Positions 22,101 through 34,950 of a DNA stretch of 64,000 nt are shown piece after piece (position 1 is the stretch's first letter; each line of letters starts with the position of its first letter). The translations under genes and the position numbers were made by a program. The notes below the pieces were generated by a model. The model was not told where the DNA came from. It saw only the letters and a list, made by a program, of their open reading frames with translations, and did no database searches. The stretch comes from Moniliella sp. 'wahieum' (taxonomy: Eukaryota > Basidiomycota > Moniliellomycetes > Moniliellales > Moniliellaceae). The DNA is taken from the NCBI GenBank assembly GCA_003971905.1, contig RSEE01000031.1:62001-126000 (forward strand). Reading direction: 5' to 3'.

Positions 22101-23962
22101 TCAGGTGCCAAGGAAATCACCTCCCTTATCCTTGTTCCCGATGGGGAAGAGGAGGGTCCTAACAAAAGCCGAGGGAAATATGGTTCTGTGCTGGCCTCGG
22201 AGGACGTTGGAAGCAGTGGAAGCATGGCAACGAGCTTATGAGGTATGTTCTTCCCTCTGATAGAAGCGACAGGAGCAGCGGCGTACTAACCTTAACCTAC
22301 GTTCTCAGAGGATGAACCTGGGCCCCTTTGGGATCGTGCAAGACCCGATTCCTGTCCCGAGCAGCACGGCCGGTCCAGCCGGGTGGCTATCGAATGCGGG
22401 GCAGGTAAGCCAGCTGCTGACACGCGTCATCAATGCGATTCACGCCGATCAAGAGCGGCGGGAGGAACAGGCGCGCCATCCTCCTACGTCTCACTTGGGT
22501 CGTGTGCGAACTCGTCCACAGAACGTGCATCCACTCAGCAAAGCCCGACCGCAACTTACCGCGCATCACTACGTCCTTTGGCTTCCTTGCCTCCGAGCCG
22601 GCATCGATCAAGATGTGGGCACGGCAAGTCGGCGCGCTGGAGGCGAGTGTGCGCGCTCATGTGGGGTCGTGTCCAATTGGGCCAAGGATCGGGCCAATGT
22701 GTCGGTGCGTCTACTTTCACCCACCGCCTCGAGCACAGACGCACTCAATTTGTACGAGGCGCTGGGCGAGCGAGCCTGCGGGACGGAGCAACGGCCAATC
22801 CCTTTCCTGAGCCGATCCATTCGGAAGCGGAAACGGTGCCTGCCACCGGAGCCGCGTTCAGTTTGCTCTCCGCGCAATCTGTGCCTATGGATTTCCGCAT
22901 GCGTTGGCCGTTGGCGTTGGGATCCGGGTGCTGCACATTGCCTATGTCGTGGCGCGGAGCCAGGACAAGGTGTGGGTAGCCAGTGTGGATGGACAAGCCG
23001 GCTTGGGACGCGACCTGTGTGCCTGTGGGAACGACGTGGTGCAAGCCGTATGGGACTATACTGTGAAGATCGCCATGCGTCGTGGAGAACGGCAGGCGAT
23101 GGTGGTACTTGCTGCTCTGGACCCTGTTGCCGCGCGAATACTCAGCCTGGGCAGAAGTGATGCGCACCAGCGCCCTGCTTGGGCGGAGAATGTGCTTCTC
23201 CTTCGCCCGTTCCACTCGGTACCTTTCACAATTCCAGTGGAGCTGAGGGCGTCCTGCCGGGGGGCAAATCGGCAGATCTCGATGCCCCCACCACCCGTTT
23301 TGCCATGACCATCCGCCCGCCACGCCCAGGAGGTAAAAGGGGCAAGCCTTCCGTTTCCGTGTCAACCTACCACGATGTGGAGCATGTCAGTTATGCGTAC
23401 CCTCCCGTGCCGTGCGATGCACTTCCCGCCGTGGGAACCCATGGCGTGGTGGACCGCCTTGCTGGCCACCTACCACCTATCCCATCCCGACGTCGGACGA
23501 TGGAAAGGACAATGCCGGGCACTTCCCTTTTGGACGGATGGCAGTGGGGCAGATCGCTTGTTGCCGCTGTGAAGGAGGAGGAGGCTTCCAAGCCGCGAGC
23601 TACTGCGACAGAGTCGACTGCCGAGGCTGGGGATGCAGCTGTGCTCGGCCTGGGCGAGGAAGCGATGGACACTCGGGAGGATGGGGAGGGTGCGACGGAG
23701 GAGCCGGCCGAGGTCGGGGAAGTTTCCGATACCGATGCTGGACCAGGGAATGCAGCCAGGGCGATGCACTGATACGGAGATGGATGCGGATTTGGGTGCG
23801 AAGCCTATGGGTCAACCGACTGGTGCGGAGACGCTGGACCAACTCTTCTCTCTTGCCTTGGCCTCCCTTCATGGGCTTGTCTCTGCCGCGCGCATTCGGC
23901 TGCACCCGACAGCCGAGCTGCCGTGGCACCTCGAGGTGGTACGTCTCTTGCGCGGACTGTAG
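19123..23962 (+). CDS. MED13: Probable Mediator subunit 13 (CDK8 module)
   Basis: MED13 links the CDK8 kinase module to core Mediator. The call rests on the C-terminal half: GAKEITSLILVPDGEEE (22110), EAWQRAYE, then after an intron at 22243-22308 RMNLGPFGIVQD; LHIAYVVARSQDKVWVASVD (22930) and VVQAVWDYTVKIAMRRGERQ (23038), which match the order in the family's RNase H/PIWI-like region; and the final FSLALASLHGLVSAARIRLH followed by LPWHLEVVRLLRGL before the stop, the typical MED13 end. The N-terminal part (19123-20500) is Ala/Pro-rich with a charged helix (DRREARASHEARKRWRAQVR near 19560). An acidic linker near 23590-23760 is disordered in type. Many frame slips make residue numbering unreliable; the start codon is a guess. 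Without the C-terminal matches it would be unrecognised. Confidence 0.62.
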
Positions 23963-24977
23963 GGCAGGGGGGGTCCTGTTATTGTATGCCTGATGCATGT
24001 GCGTTATGGCGTTGTTCGATGGTGTGTTTCTTATGATAAGCAAAGCGCTCTCGTATTGCTGTCTTCTCGCAATCCCATGCACCACGTGCATCATGCGTCA
24101 ATGTGTTGCGTCTTCTTCTCACACAACTATATATTTGCTGTTCGGGGTAATCGGTAATGTTGGAGCGAGCGAGCGAGCGAGCGAGCGCTAATGAGCGAAC
24201 AAGACAGGGAAGCCCCCCACAGTGACAGTATATAGTGACCTAGTGACCGGAGTGACCCTGCGCACGCGAGCAAGATCATCCAAAAATAAAACAGTGTGGT
24301 CCAGCCATAGCTGTTACCTGGCGTGGGAACAGCCTAGTACGCTTGCCCCGCGCCAGTCCTTTTGTCCCCTTCGTTCCTGCTCTCCTCTCGCTCTCCATCC
24401 ATCTCCCCCAGGAGGTGAGTCTCACTCATCCAAGGGACGTTACCGTCTCTTAGATCTTATCAGTTTCATGTGAAACATGGGGTGTTTTGTACCCTTTTTG
24501 TACCCCAGCTGCTCGTCCCAGCTCGCTCGCTCCCGGACAGGAGGAGGGGGGCGGTCGTGCGTCCTTCCTGACTCAGTGCCCCCCCTACGCGCCACAACCA
24601 TATGGGCTTAATGCATCCGCGGTACTTCGCAGCACAGCTGTTCTATACACACGTCGCAAAATGGATCTAACTTTTTTTATGTGACACAACTCGCTCCCGG
24701 CCGAGGCGCACACATGGATGCACTTATCCATGTGGTGGAACACTTCGTCTTAAGATGTCGCACCTCCGCCTTCTCTTCCGATCCTGGTAGTGGAGCGGCT
24801 CTCCGTAACTGCAAGCATTTTGTCGTTGTGCATATGGTTCCTGTCCCTGTCCGTTATATCCTCTCTGCGCCGCACCATCAGTCGCTTCCGCGAGTGTCTT
24901 TATATACCTTTTGAGCAACTGCGGGAGAGAATATTCTCTTTCCCACCATCGCCACCACCCCCTTCACTTCTTTTCTT
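23963..24977. other. Intergenic upstream of the oligopeptide transporter
   Basis: No gene is seen. A (GAGC) microsatellite of about six copies lies at 24164-24187. TATATA at 24901-24906 lies 72 bp before the next ATG and is its likely TATA box; the intervening leader is C/T-rich. Confidence 0.55.
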
Positions 24978-27736
24978 ATGTCCATGTCTTACGGTGACAA
25001 GGAGGATCGGGCCAGGAGCCGTCATTGACGATCAACGGCTCCAGAACCTCTACCCTACGACAAGACCATGAAGCTGCGTTTGACGGCATTGAACGCGACA
25101 TTCGTCACGAAATCACGGATGGTCGTCTGAACGACCCCAACCTTGATCCTGCCTTGTTGCGTGAGGCTGACTGGGCACTGAACAAGGGGGACGAGAAGGC
25201 GGAACTGCGCCTGGAGGATGTAATTGAAGATGATTCTATTTACCCTGAGGTCCGCGCCGCCGTGAGCAATGTCGACGACTACAGCATGAAGGCTAATACC
25301 TTCCGTGCCTGGTTCATGGGCATTGCCTGCACTGTGCTCAGTGGCATCAACATGTACTTCTCAGCTCAAGTATGTTTCCACATTGGTTGCGTGGTTTTAG
25401 GATGAGAGGCGTATGTGTCTGATCTGATTGTGTTACTCTGTACAGTGGCCCCAAATCACATTTCCATCGATTGCAGTGCAACTGTTTGCCTACCCCATTG
25501 GTGTAGCCATGGCCAAATCCCTTACCCGCGCCACTGGCCGCTGGCGACTGGTTCAATCCAGGTCCCTTTAACATTAAAGAGCACACCATGATCTCGGTGA
25601 TGGCCACTGTCGGGGTGGGTTCAGCCTATAGTACCGACATCTTTATCACCCAGCATGCCTTTTACGGTCAACATCTCACAGCAGGGTACATGATCCTACT
25701 TACTCTGTCGACGCAGATGATCGGTTTCTCGTACGCCGGGTGTTGTCGCCAGATCCTTGTTTGGCCCGCGTCGATGATTGGCCAGTGAATCTAATCAACA
25801 CAGCCTTCCTTACCTCGATGCACGAGAACAAAAAGGTTGGTAGCTTCCGTGGCTGGTCTCGGTTCAAGATGTTTTCCGTTGCGGCAGCGTATTTTTTGTG
25901 TGGGAAGTTGTTCCCAACTACCTCTTTACCGGTTTGTCCGTTTTCTTGGCCCGCCTGGATCGCACCCAAGAACAAGGGGGTGAACCTCGTGTTTGGTGGC
26001 ACGGGCGGGATCGGGTTCAACTTTATCTCTCTCGACTGGATGCAGGTCTCCAGTGCCCTTGGCTCGCCCATCTATGTTCCCTGGTTTGCGATCGCCAATA
26101 CGATGTAGGGTATATGCTGATGATTGGCTTGGTTGCTCCCATAATATGGGCCACCAACACTAGGTACACTGGCTACCTCACTTTTAGCAACTCGGGAATC
26201 TACGACCGATTTGGTCAAGAGTATAGTGTCGACTACGTGGTGAACGAGAACCTTGAATTGGACACGGCCAAGTACGAATCCTACTCAAGGAGTACCTGAG
26301 CGCAGTACGTTGTACTCCTTATTCTTCTTCTCTCATGGTATTAGACCCCCCTGTCGCCAAATACTGACGGACCATATGTGATTGGGGGGGAAAAAGACGT
26401 TCCTTATTAGCTACTGCCTCAGCTTTGCTGTCATCACTGCTACATTAAGCCAGGTGGGATTGTACTATTGGAAAGACATTGTGCGGCAATGCCGTCGATC
26501 GCTCCACGAGGAGCCTGACATCCACGCTCGTCTCATGTCGCGGTACAAGAAGTACCGTATTGGTGGTACGCAGCCATCTTTGGCATCTCATTTGGTTTGG
26601 CGATCCCGTCGATTTACGTGTACAAGACACAGCTGCCCATTTGGATGTTTATTGTGGCGTTACTGATGAGTGCCGTGTACACTGTTCCGATTGGCATCAT
26701 CACTGCCATCACGTCCAACACCCCGGGCCTCAACGTGATTAGTGAGTTGATTGTAGGGTATGCTATTCCCGGTCGGCCGGTTGCTATGATGATCTTCAAA
26801 ACGTTTGGCTACATGACCATGGCGCAAGCAGTGACCTTTGTCCAGGACCTCAAGTTGGGTCATTACATGAAGGTACCCCCCGGGACATGTTCTGGGCTCA
26901 GATCGTCTCTACTGTATGGGCTTGCATTGTCCAAGTTGGCGTCACTGCTTTCCTCTTCAAGTCTACCCACAACCTTTGCGGCGCAACCCCAACGAGCCAA
27001 TCCGTCCTGCCCACTTTACCTGCCAGTACCAAAAGACGTTTAGCTCAAGTGCGATCGTGTTCGGTTTGATTGGCCCAGGTACGTGAAGAGATCAGACACA
27101 CCATGTGTGTGGGCCTATAAAGGGCTTGCTGAACCATTGGAGAAACTGACGAGACGTGTGTGGCGGTATGGATTGTTTGTCCCTCCCGAAACAGGCCGTA
27201 CATTTGCTGTGGGGAAAACATATGGGGCGCTCAACATCATGTTCATCATTGGTGCAGTGATTCCGATCCCGACGTGGCTGATTGCCAAAAAGTACCCCAA
27301 CTCGTGGGTGCGTCTGATCAATTGGCCTGTCTTTTTCGGTGCGACGGGCATGATGCCACCGGCAACGGGGATCAACTTTACGTCCTGGTTCATTGTTGGC
27401 TGGTTCTTCCAGTACTTCCTCCGTCGCCACTACTTTGAGTTTTGGAGCGACTATAATTACGTCTTGTCGGCCGGATTTGACGTGGGCAGTTCGTTGGTCT
27501 CGTTTCTGCTGAGCGTGTGTCTCGAGGTGCCCGACACGCCCAAACTCGCTACAGACAATGTGTTTGCCGGCGATAATCTCTGGTGGGGGAACAAGGTGGA
27601 GAGCAACAATTTACAAGGCGCCTCGAGCTCGTCCACAAGCCCGTTCCGCCACTCGGTTTGCTCCTGCGCCCAACGGGAAGTGGCTGCCCAATCCGATCCC
27701 ACCCTCTTCTGGTTCGTCTTGACGGCGGCCGGATGA
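24978..27736 (+). CDS. OPT-family oligopeptide transporter
   Basis: This is a proton-coupled small-peptide importer of the OPT family, expected in the plasma membrane. The N-terminal soluble part has EDDSIYPEVRAAVSNVDDY, and the first membrane segment follows (FRAWFMGIACTVLSGINMYF). An intron at 25370-25445 (76 nt) splits it before WPQITFPSIAVQLFAYPIGV. The hallmark NPGPFNIKEHTMI is encoded at about 25552-25590. Later family stretches are WMQVSSALGSPIYVPWFAIA, FLISYCLSFAVITATLSQ, RPVAMMIFKTFGYMTMAQAV, LIAKKYPNSWVRLINWPVFF and GMMPPATGINFTSWFIVGW, plus the C-terminal DNLWWGN. That is the complete domain order. Frame slips near 25020, 25800, 26110, 26310-26400, 26970 and 27080 interrupt it; some may be introns. 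The start could be the ATG at 24978 or 24984. Confidence 0.92.
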
Positions 27737-28198
27737 CATCGGATCACACCTTAGATCCTCGTGCCATTTTCTAAACCATTCTTGTGTTCAACTTTTCTCC
27801 TTGTCTCCTTGGCTCTGTACCCTTTTGCTATGGCCCCCATGCTGTTTTGACAGTTCATGCACATACTATAGAGCCTACTACCTCGTGTTGATATTCCTGT
27901 GTTCCAGTATGCATGTGACATTATACTTGTTCTGCTTCCAAGTGCGATGCATGGTGATAGCCCTCGCTGTGCCTTTTTGAAGGGTATGGCCCGGGTGCAG
28001 AAGTGAGCCGCACCCAAAAGGCCCCGTAACACCAGCATATTCATCCCATCCAGCTGAGGAGCAGATGCCTACCCAATGTGAGCAAGGAGGGAGACTCATG
28101 CCCTCCGAAGCACATCCTGTCCCCTGTCCCTCATTTGTAGGGCATGGGACGAGTATGTTGAGCAGCGCGGAGGAAGCGCGTAGAGCGCTTGGCGTTGG
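27737..28198. other. Convergent intergenic region
   Basis: These 462 bases lie between the ends of the plus-strand peptide transporter and the minus-strand GTPase gene and must hold both 3' ends. Nothing else is seen. Confidence 0.5.
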
Positions 28199-31100
28199 TC
28201 ATTTTGAACATGCCTGCGCGGCGGAGAGTACGGAGGGGATGCGGTACCCCTTGGCCATGGCCTTGCGGTACTGACGACGTTGTTTGGCGCGTAGCCAGCG
28301 CTTGCGCAGCTGCTTGGGCGAACACCCGGGTCGTACGCTAGAGTCAACCGGTCGTCCGTTGGCATACCATGTGATGCAGCTGACACGACCAAGCCGCGAA
28401 TATCGGCGGTATCCTGGTGCGGACGTAAGGCCTCGGCTTCCATGCGGGCGCGAATGTCGGCCGGGACACCGGGCGCTGTACCACGTGCTTCGCCCGGGGT
28501 GATGCCGTGCCGTCCCTCGTACTCGTCCTCCTCGAGCTCGGTGAGACGGTACCGTCCCCGCTTCTCCTCCTTTCGTCGTAGTTCGCGGTACACATGGTTA
28601 TCCAGTCGCTGGTGGACAAGTTTGCGCAGCTGGATCGCCACACGCTTGCTCAACTTGGCTTCACTCTGCGTGCACGAGCTTTACTTTGTACCTCGGCCAA
28701 TTGGTCCTCTTTTGAGAGTGAGGCAAAGCGTTCCTTTTCTTCGAGCGCGCGTAGCTTGCGTTCCTCGCGAGTTGGGGCTTGCGTCCCTGCCGGGTGCAAT
28801 TCTCTTGCGCAGCTCCGCATCCACTCGTCCCACGGCTGCATGTCCATCTCGGCACACGACATCCATCCACCCATCGCACGCTTAACGAAGTACTTGGCGA
28901 CCCGATCCAAGTTCTTGTACCCACCTTTCATGTAACCCTGCGGAGTGAAGTCAGCAAGTTTGGTGAGGAAATGAGTAATGATGTTGGTGGGCGGCGGGGG
29001 CGACGGAAACGGAAAAAGCGGCTGTAATCCGGCACGGGCGGTCGATCCAAGTGCAAATCCATCTCCCGGTTCGTACTCCGCATCCATGGTGCCAATTCGG
29101 CCAGCTTGTCGGCCCTTGCTTGCTCGGCGGGAGTAAGCAGGACCTGTTCTTCCGCCTCCTGCTCCGTCGGCACCGCCGCAGGGTCCGCTTGCTGCACCAT
29201 TGCACCTGTCGAACCGGGTTCGGGCGTAGGCGCGAAAGGAGGCTCGAGCGTGACGGTGGTCGTCTGCGTGCGTTTGCAGGTGGGGTGAGGCGGCAAGAGG
29301 GAGGGCGTGGGCGTTATCGATGGAGAAGGGCCCGAAGAAGGGGGCATAGGCTCAGGTACAGGCGCAGGTGCAGGTGCAGGCGAAGAGGGAGACGAGGAGG
29401 GGGGCAAGGTATCCTTGCTGGGAGAAGGGGCTAACTTTGATCCTGCCTGGCAGGGCAGCATCCGTCGCACTAGCATCCTCTTGTGCCGTCGCCGGATGCA
29501 CATCCTCGGCTCCCTGCTCCAGCAAGGGAGCAGTTTGCTTCTTTAATTTGGCTGCTTTCTTGCTCTTGTCCCATTCCAGCTGGGTTTCCATGGCTCTTCC
29601 TCAGGGAGAGCAGGTGCGGATTTGTGTGCATCGGCGAGGTGGCGGGGCAATGGCGTTGAGGGTGCTTGGAGGATACGTTCCAGTTCCTCGGGGGGCGTAG
29701 CGAGGATCTTAAGTCGCTGCCGCTCGCGCCAGGTCCAACTGACGCCGGTATTGTCGTTTTGCTTGAAGAGGATATATTCGGCAACAATTTGCGGGTCCTT
29801 GTTGGGATTAGGGATGGCGCCAACAAGGGTGAGCTTCATGGCCCGATGCAAGGCCATGGTACCGGCCCCAATGTAAGGCACGTTGATGCCGGGTGTATCG
29901 TAGATGTAAACGGGCGGGACTGTGCGTCTCTCATGTTTGATGTGCTCAGGCAACCGATCAAACTTGAGCTGATCCAACACCTTTTTTCGGCCATGCGAAC
30001 CTTCGTGGAACTTGGCGAATCCATATCTCCGTCTCTCTCCGGTCACGCGAACCGGGGTAGAAACTTTCTCAGTGCCACGAATTCGATGGTCTCCGTCATG
30101 GCTTTCGAGCCGTTCACACCCACTCGACGCACAGCGTTGACCAAGGACGATTTTCCACTGTTGGGCATACCAAGTGCGACGGCGCGGATGGCCCATTCGG
30201 GCTCGTTGGCGCCACGAAAGGCACCCTTGGCGGTACGAGGGGTAAACCAGGTACTGACATCACTCGGAATGAGACTCAGTTCGCGCGCGCGGTCCTTCAG
30301 CCATTGCACTACCGGTTTAATATCATCGTTTTTGTGCGTGTCGACAAACATGACTTGACCATAAGCCTTGGGCAAACCGAACGGGTCTGTTTACGCTCGA
30401 TACCTGCCGCAAAGCTTCTTTGAGCCGAGGATCGATCAAGTCGGCGCGGGTGTAGACGACAAGGCGGGCAAAGCAGCGGGAAGCATGGGCTCCAAATCCA
30501 GGTCCTTGAGCGTCCTGGCATGGGGGCGATATTTGAGACGAGCGATTTCATGGTGTCTACGACCGCCTGGAGTGGCAGCTCACCACGGGCGCGGCGGCGT
30601 GCGGACAGCGAGCATGTCTTTTGGATTGGGCAGCTGCAGCATTTTTTCAAACACGGGTTGATACTAGTGAGGGGGATGCGCGGCATCGCGGACCTCAATG
30701 ACGAGGGGCAAACGGCCAGTTTGGGCGCGGGCCTTGGGAGGAGATGGGCATGTTGCGTTCGGGTACCTCTGGTGGCCTGATACCACCCTTTGGTGGCAGC
30801 CGCGACGGTTACCTTGTCGGCGGGGGAAAGGACGAGGCCGTCTTCGTTGTCCTCGTGGTAGTTGGGGTTGACAACCGCATTGGAGTGGCGACGGGGAAGT
30901 CAAAGAACTGGGGGTGCTGGAAGGCAAGGGTGGGGTGTTGGTCCAGGAGCTCGAGCGCGCGGCCAATGTTGGCCTCATGCTCGGTGGAAGGAGAGAGGGC
31001 TGTTGCGGGCAGAAAGGCAGCCTCGCTGGCGCTGAGCGTGGCACCGGAGCCAGGGGCTTTGGCGGCAGCGGCAGGCTTCGTCTCTGCTTGGCCGACCATG

Positions 31101-31293
31101 GCCTCGACAATGTGGAGCTTGGCCTTGCGGCGCGCTCCTTCCTGACAGCACGGAGGGTGGAGGCGAGGCGGGCGGTGGGGGTGGTGGGACGGGGGACGGG
31201 CAAGCCGGCGATGGCAGGCCCAGGCGGGTGGCGGAGGGGGCGGAGATGTGTGGGGCGAGGGAGCAGCCGCCCCAGACGCCAGACGGAGGACAT
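28199..31293 (-). CDS. MTG1: Mitochondrial ribosome-associated GTPase MTG1-like (cpGTPase)
   Basis: MTG1/YlqF proteins are circularly permuted GTPases that assist mitochondrial large-subunit assembly. The start at 31293 gives an Arg-rich presequence, MSSVWRLGRLLPRPTHLRPL. Then come VIEVRDA and IPLTSINP (30665-30700), the G4 equivalent VVYTRADLIDP (about 30430-30460), G1 ALGMPNSGKSSLVNAVRRVG (about 30130-30190) and G3 YIYDTPGINVPYIGAGTMAL (about 29850-29915): the G4-G1-G3 order is diagnostic. KLTLVGAIPNPNKDPQIVAE follows, as in the family. The C-terminus is much longer than usual: a Pro-rich linker (29230-29400), a helical segment (THFLTKLADFTPQGYMKGGY), charged helices, and a basic end RKRWLRAKQRRQYRKAMAKG. 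A second gene fused by missed boundaries is possible but no start signal between them stands out. Frame slips are frequent. Confidence 0.82.
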
Positions 31294-32902
31294 GGCGGTG
31301 GTGAGGGGGGAGGAGGGTGCTTAAACGAGCCGACAGAGCAGGAAAGAGCAAAGCATTTTATTCGGCGAACCACGCCGCCCATTCCGCTGCGCCGCCCCAT
31401 ACGCCAAAGTTGAGAGCAGGCTCGGCAGGCTAACTTGCACCCGAGGCAGCGACGATCATAAGGACGAGATGAACGTTGCTTCCCCTCACCACGCCCCCTC
31501 TCCCTCCCCCCCGCCCATCGACGGCCCGCGCAGGCCCATTTTACAACTCCATCGGCGCTCCTCGCCGCCTACGCTATTTACTGCCTGACGAACACGCATA
31601 TCTTCGCTCCCATCTCACCCACCACCTCAAACGGCAACCCTCCTTTATCTTAGTAGCTTCCAGGGCGGGAGGGCCATCGGTAAAAAATCATCCTGCTCCT
31701 TCTAGAAGACCAACACGGGGCGGGAAAATGAGCCGTATCCGTCCCCGCACCACGACTCCCGCAGCATCCGCAGCACCGCATCTTAGCACTTCCCTGCTCA
31801 AGGGAGCAGGACTGTACGAGAAGTGAGTGTGCTGGGGTGCAGTGGATGGTCAACCCCTGGAATTGGATCAGGTCAAGGTCCGAATCGTGGAAGGGGAGCA
31901 CGAGACGTCTTTTGATGACCAACGTCCAGGTCTTTTACAGAAGTCTTTGGTTCTTGCGTCCTATAACAGCGCGGAAATGGGGGGAAGGTGATGGCGGGGA
32001 TTGAAGGGGTAGCAACTGGTCCATTCTGTCAGGGTTTCCCGCTTGCAGGCGACTTGGCATAGGTCAAGACCTCAATGAGGTCAGTTGTCATGAGCGGACC
32101 CTCCCGGAGTGGAGCCCGATTCATAGTTCAAGGGCGCTTTCCCTTGGAGCAGGACAGGCCACTCATTACTCACGGTTGAGCCCGAACACTACTGCAGATC
32201 TGGAAGGAGCTAGATACGAGGTGAGCCGGCGCTGCCTCTCAATTGGGGTGTAGGTTGCGTATGCGCCAGGACGAGCTAGCAGCGTACCCAGTGTCAGGGA
32301 TGACGTCGATGACGGTCACCAATGAGATCTGACTGGCTGAGCCTGATGAGAGGCGGCCTGAGGCTTGAGGGCGCGGGCCTCCGCCAATCTCGGGGATAGG
32401 GTTGCCGAGTCCCAGGGGTTCAGCGTTAGCGGCTCATTAGCGCTTATATCCGCTCCCCGCAGCTCTTCCCTGGTGTGTACGTATGCGAGATGGTCGGAGC
32501 TAGTCCATGCTGGAGTATATTTATTCTTTGGGGGCACAGAGATTAAAAATAGTTGTGCTCTGCTGTTAATGAACCGCGTGCGTGGCACGTGCTGGCCAAT
32601 TGCAAGTAGGCATGGGCGAAGCCACCCTGGAATAACCCCATGGAAATGGGAGATTCAGCAAGGATGCGGGGTACTCCTGGGGCATCCGCGGTACCTCCCG
32701 TCAATATTCAATGGGCGCGGGGTTCCATTGTAAGTCATGTTCCTGCGGACTGTTGCGGAAGCTGCGAATGAGGCTGCGGAGGCCCGTCCGCGGCATTATT
32801 AAACTAACGATGCTCTATCGACGCATCTCCCTTTTTCCCGAACAAACCGACTTAAGTATCCTCGCTCAAGAGTAAGGTCATCTGAGCTGCGACCACACCA
32901 TC
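31294..32902. other. Intergenic, no gene seen
   Basis: ORFs here, including one at 31476-31826, show only Pro/Arg-biased composition. No heptamer arrays are obvious. Confidence 0.5.
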
Positions 32903-34591
32903 ATGTCCGCCGCTCAACAGATCATACGCAACACGGCCTTGCGTGTCGCTGCCATCCCAGAGGGCAATCACTTTACTGCTCTGATCGGCGGCCCTGTACC
33001 GGCCTCCTATCCCACGTTCGTCCGATTCGATGGCAAAACATTCACGTGCGTGGACTCTATTCTCTTTACCAATCTTGAGCATCCTCTTGCCCTCACAAGG
33101 AGAGGAACTGACTAGATTCGCGCTCATCAAGGCGAGGAGAGATAATCCGTCTCTCTCGGCAACTTGCCTATGCGTTTGTCCACCGCCTCCATCTCCACCC
33201 CGGGGACAAGGTTGCTCTCTTAAGCCCCAACTCGGTTTGGGTACCCATCGTTTTCTATGCTTGCTTTCTTGCCCGCATCGTCATCGTTCCTCTCAGTTAC
33301 TCGCTCACGGCCGAGGAACTTGCTCCTCTTCTCGCCGACTCCCAGCCCAAGATTCTGCTGTCAGGTGTTGCCACCCTTGCTACACGCCCAACAGGCCGGT
33401 GGTGACCTGCCGCTTTGGGTTGTGGATGATTCGGATGAGTACACGAGACGAGACATACGCACGCTCCTGACCCAGGAGGAAATGGAAATCCTTCCCCTTT
33501 CCGACCCAATGGAACCAGCTATGATTGGGTACAGTTCAGGAAAACGGGCAAGAGCAAAGGTGCCATATTGACCATCGAAACTTGAACGCCCAGTTGGTAC
33601 AATGCGTTTCCGCTTTCGCTTCTTATTGTCGTCAGGGGGATGTGACCGTGGCGTTTTTACCCCTTGGTCATGCGTTTGGATTGGTCCAGTATGTGCTCTA
33701 TACATTCCATGTGGGCATCACAACCGTCATCCACCCACGCTTTGAACTAGAACGGTTGCTCGACGCGGTACAACGCTGGCGGGTGCGCTACCTCTTTTCC
33801 CCGCCGCCCGTCCTGGTGCTCTTGGCCAAGCATCCAATGGTGGACAACTACGATCTCAGTTCACTAGAAGGCCTACTTGTCGGCGCTGCTCCGCTCAGCG
33901 AAAGTTTAACCACTGCGGTTCAAACCCGTCTTCCTCATATGACGGTATGCCAAGGCGCGGGGATGACAGAGACCACTTCCATTGTGACGCTAAGCATGCC
34001 CGACACGTACACACAAGCACCAGGCTCAGCGGGCAGGGTAGCTCCCTTAACTGAGATCCGCCTCGTCAATGACAAAGGAGAGGATGTCGCCTTTACCCAA
34101 AACCCCGATACAGGACGGAGCTATCCGGGAGAAATTTGGATCCGGGCCCCGATAGTGTTTCTGGTTACCTCAACAACCCTTCTGCCACCAAGGATACGAT
34201 GGAAGGGGATTGGCTCAAGTCAGGCGACGTGGGCGAACATCGCGACGGTTTCATCTGGTATGTTGATCGCCAGAAAGAGCTAATCAAGCACAAAGGGTTC
34301 CAAGTGGCTCCGTCGGAACTCGAAGCGTTGCTTCTTCAGCACCCGGATCTGAGCGACGCAGCGGTAGTGGGGTGTACTCGGGAAGAAGAGGCTACTGAGC
34401 TACCGAGAGCGTTTGTCGTTCCGCGCCACAAGGAGGTGAACGTTAGCGAGGTGAGGGCCTGGGTGGATTCCCGCGTTAGCTCACACAAACGCCTACGGGG
34501 TGGGGGTATATCTTGTTGCCTCGATTCCCAAATCGCCCAGTGGGAAGATCCTGCGACGAATTTGCGAGACCGGCCGCTACCCAAGCTGTGA
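32903..34591 (+). CDS. Acyl-CoA synthetase / 4-coumarate-CoA ligase-like (ANL family)
   Basis: AMP-forming ligase that activates a carboxylate via an acyl-adenylate and transfers it to CoA; the substrate cannot be told from sequence alone. The start at 32903 gives MSAAQQIIRNTALRVAAIPE. An intron at 33046-33115 (70 nt) joins DGKTFT to FALIKARRD. Domain landmarks in order: HPGDKVALLSPNSVWVPIVF; the A3 P-loop YSSG-TGKSKG at about 33530 (interrupted by a frame slip); AFLPLGHAFGLVQYVLY; LLVGAAPLSESL; the adenylate motif CQGAGMTETTS (about 33945); the hinge region SGDVGEHRDGFIWYVDRQKE leading into LIKHKGFQVAPSELEALLLQ; and the catalytic-lysine segment PKSPSGKILRR (34530-34560). The likely end is LRDRPLPKL at 34591. 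No peroxisomal SKL-type end is visible, though the frame there is uncertain. Length about 530 residues, normal for the family. Confidence 0.9.
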
Positions 34592-34630
34592 TGCATGTGA
34601 TCCGTACCCTTATCTGTTTTCTTATCCAGT

Positions 34631-34645
34631 GAAGCCTTCGGCTTC
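34631..34645. other. Small hairpin downstream of the ligase stop
   Basis: GAAGCC and GGCTTC (6-bp arms) flank a TTC loop, 40 bases after the ligase stop codon and so inside its probable 3' UTR. A role in 3'-end formation is only a possibility. Confidence 0.4.
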
Positions 34646-34950
34646 GGGTCGAACCTCTGATGGCCCTTCCAGCTTCCTCCGTCCTGTGCCTTCAGCCACC
34701 AACAAACTTTTGAATGATCGATGCTAGTTATTGTAATATGATGATCTGTCTGGTCTTACTTCTCTCACCGGCCTAACCGTCGCTCCTGATAGGACTATCG
34801 AGCGGGAAGATGTGCTAATTGGTCTGGAAGAGCGATCGAAGAAGACCAGGAAAAACGAAACAACAGAAGGTGTATGTGGTGGCGACAGCCGTGATTAAAT
34901 GTTGGGACAGGTCCTGTGTGTTGGTACTGGCGTCGAGGACAGTTGTGGAG

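Noticed and set aside
31476-31826. Small gene between MTG1 and the acyl-CoA synthetase
   Set aside because: The ORF is Pro/Arg/Ser-biased, has no domain or splice signals, and no promoter stands out.
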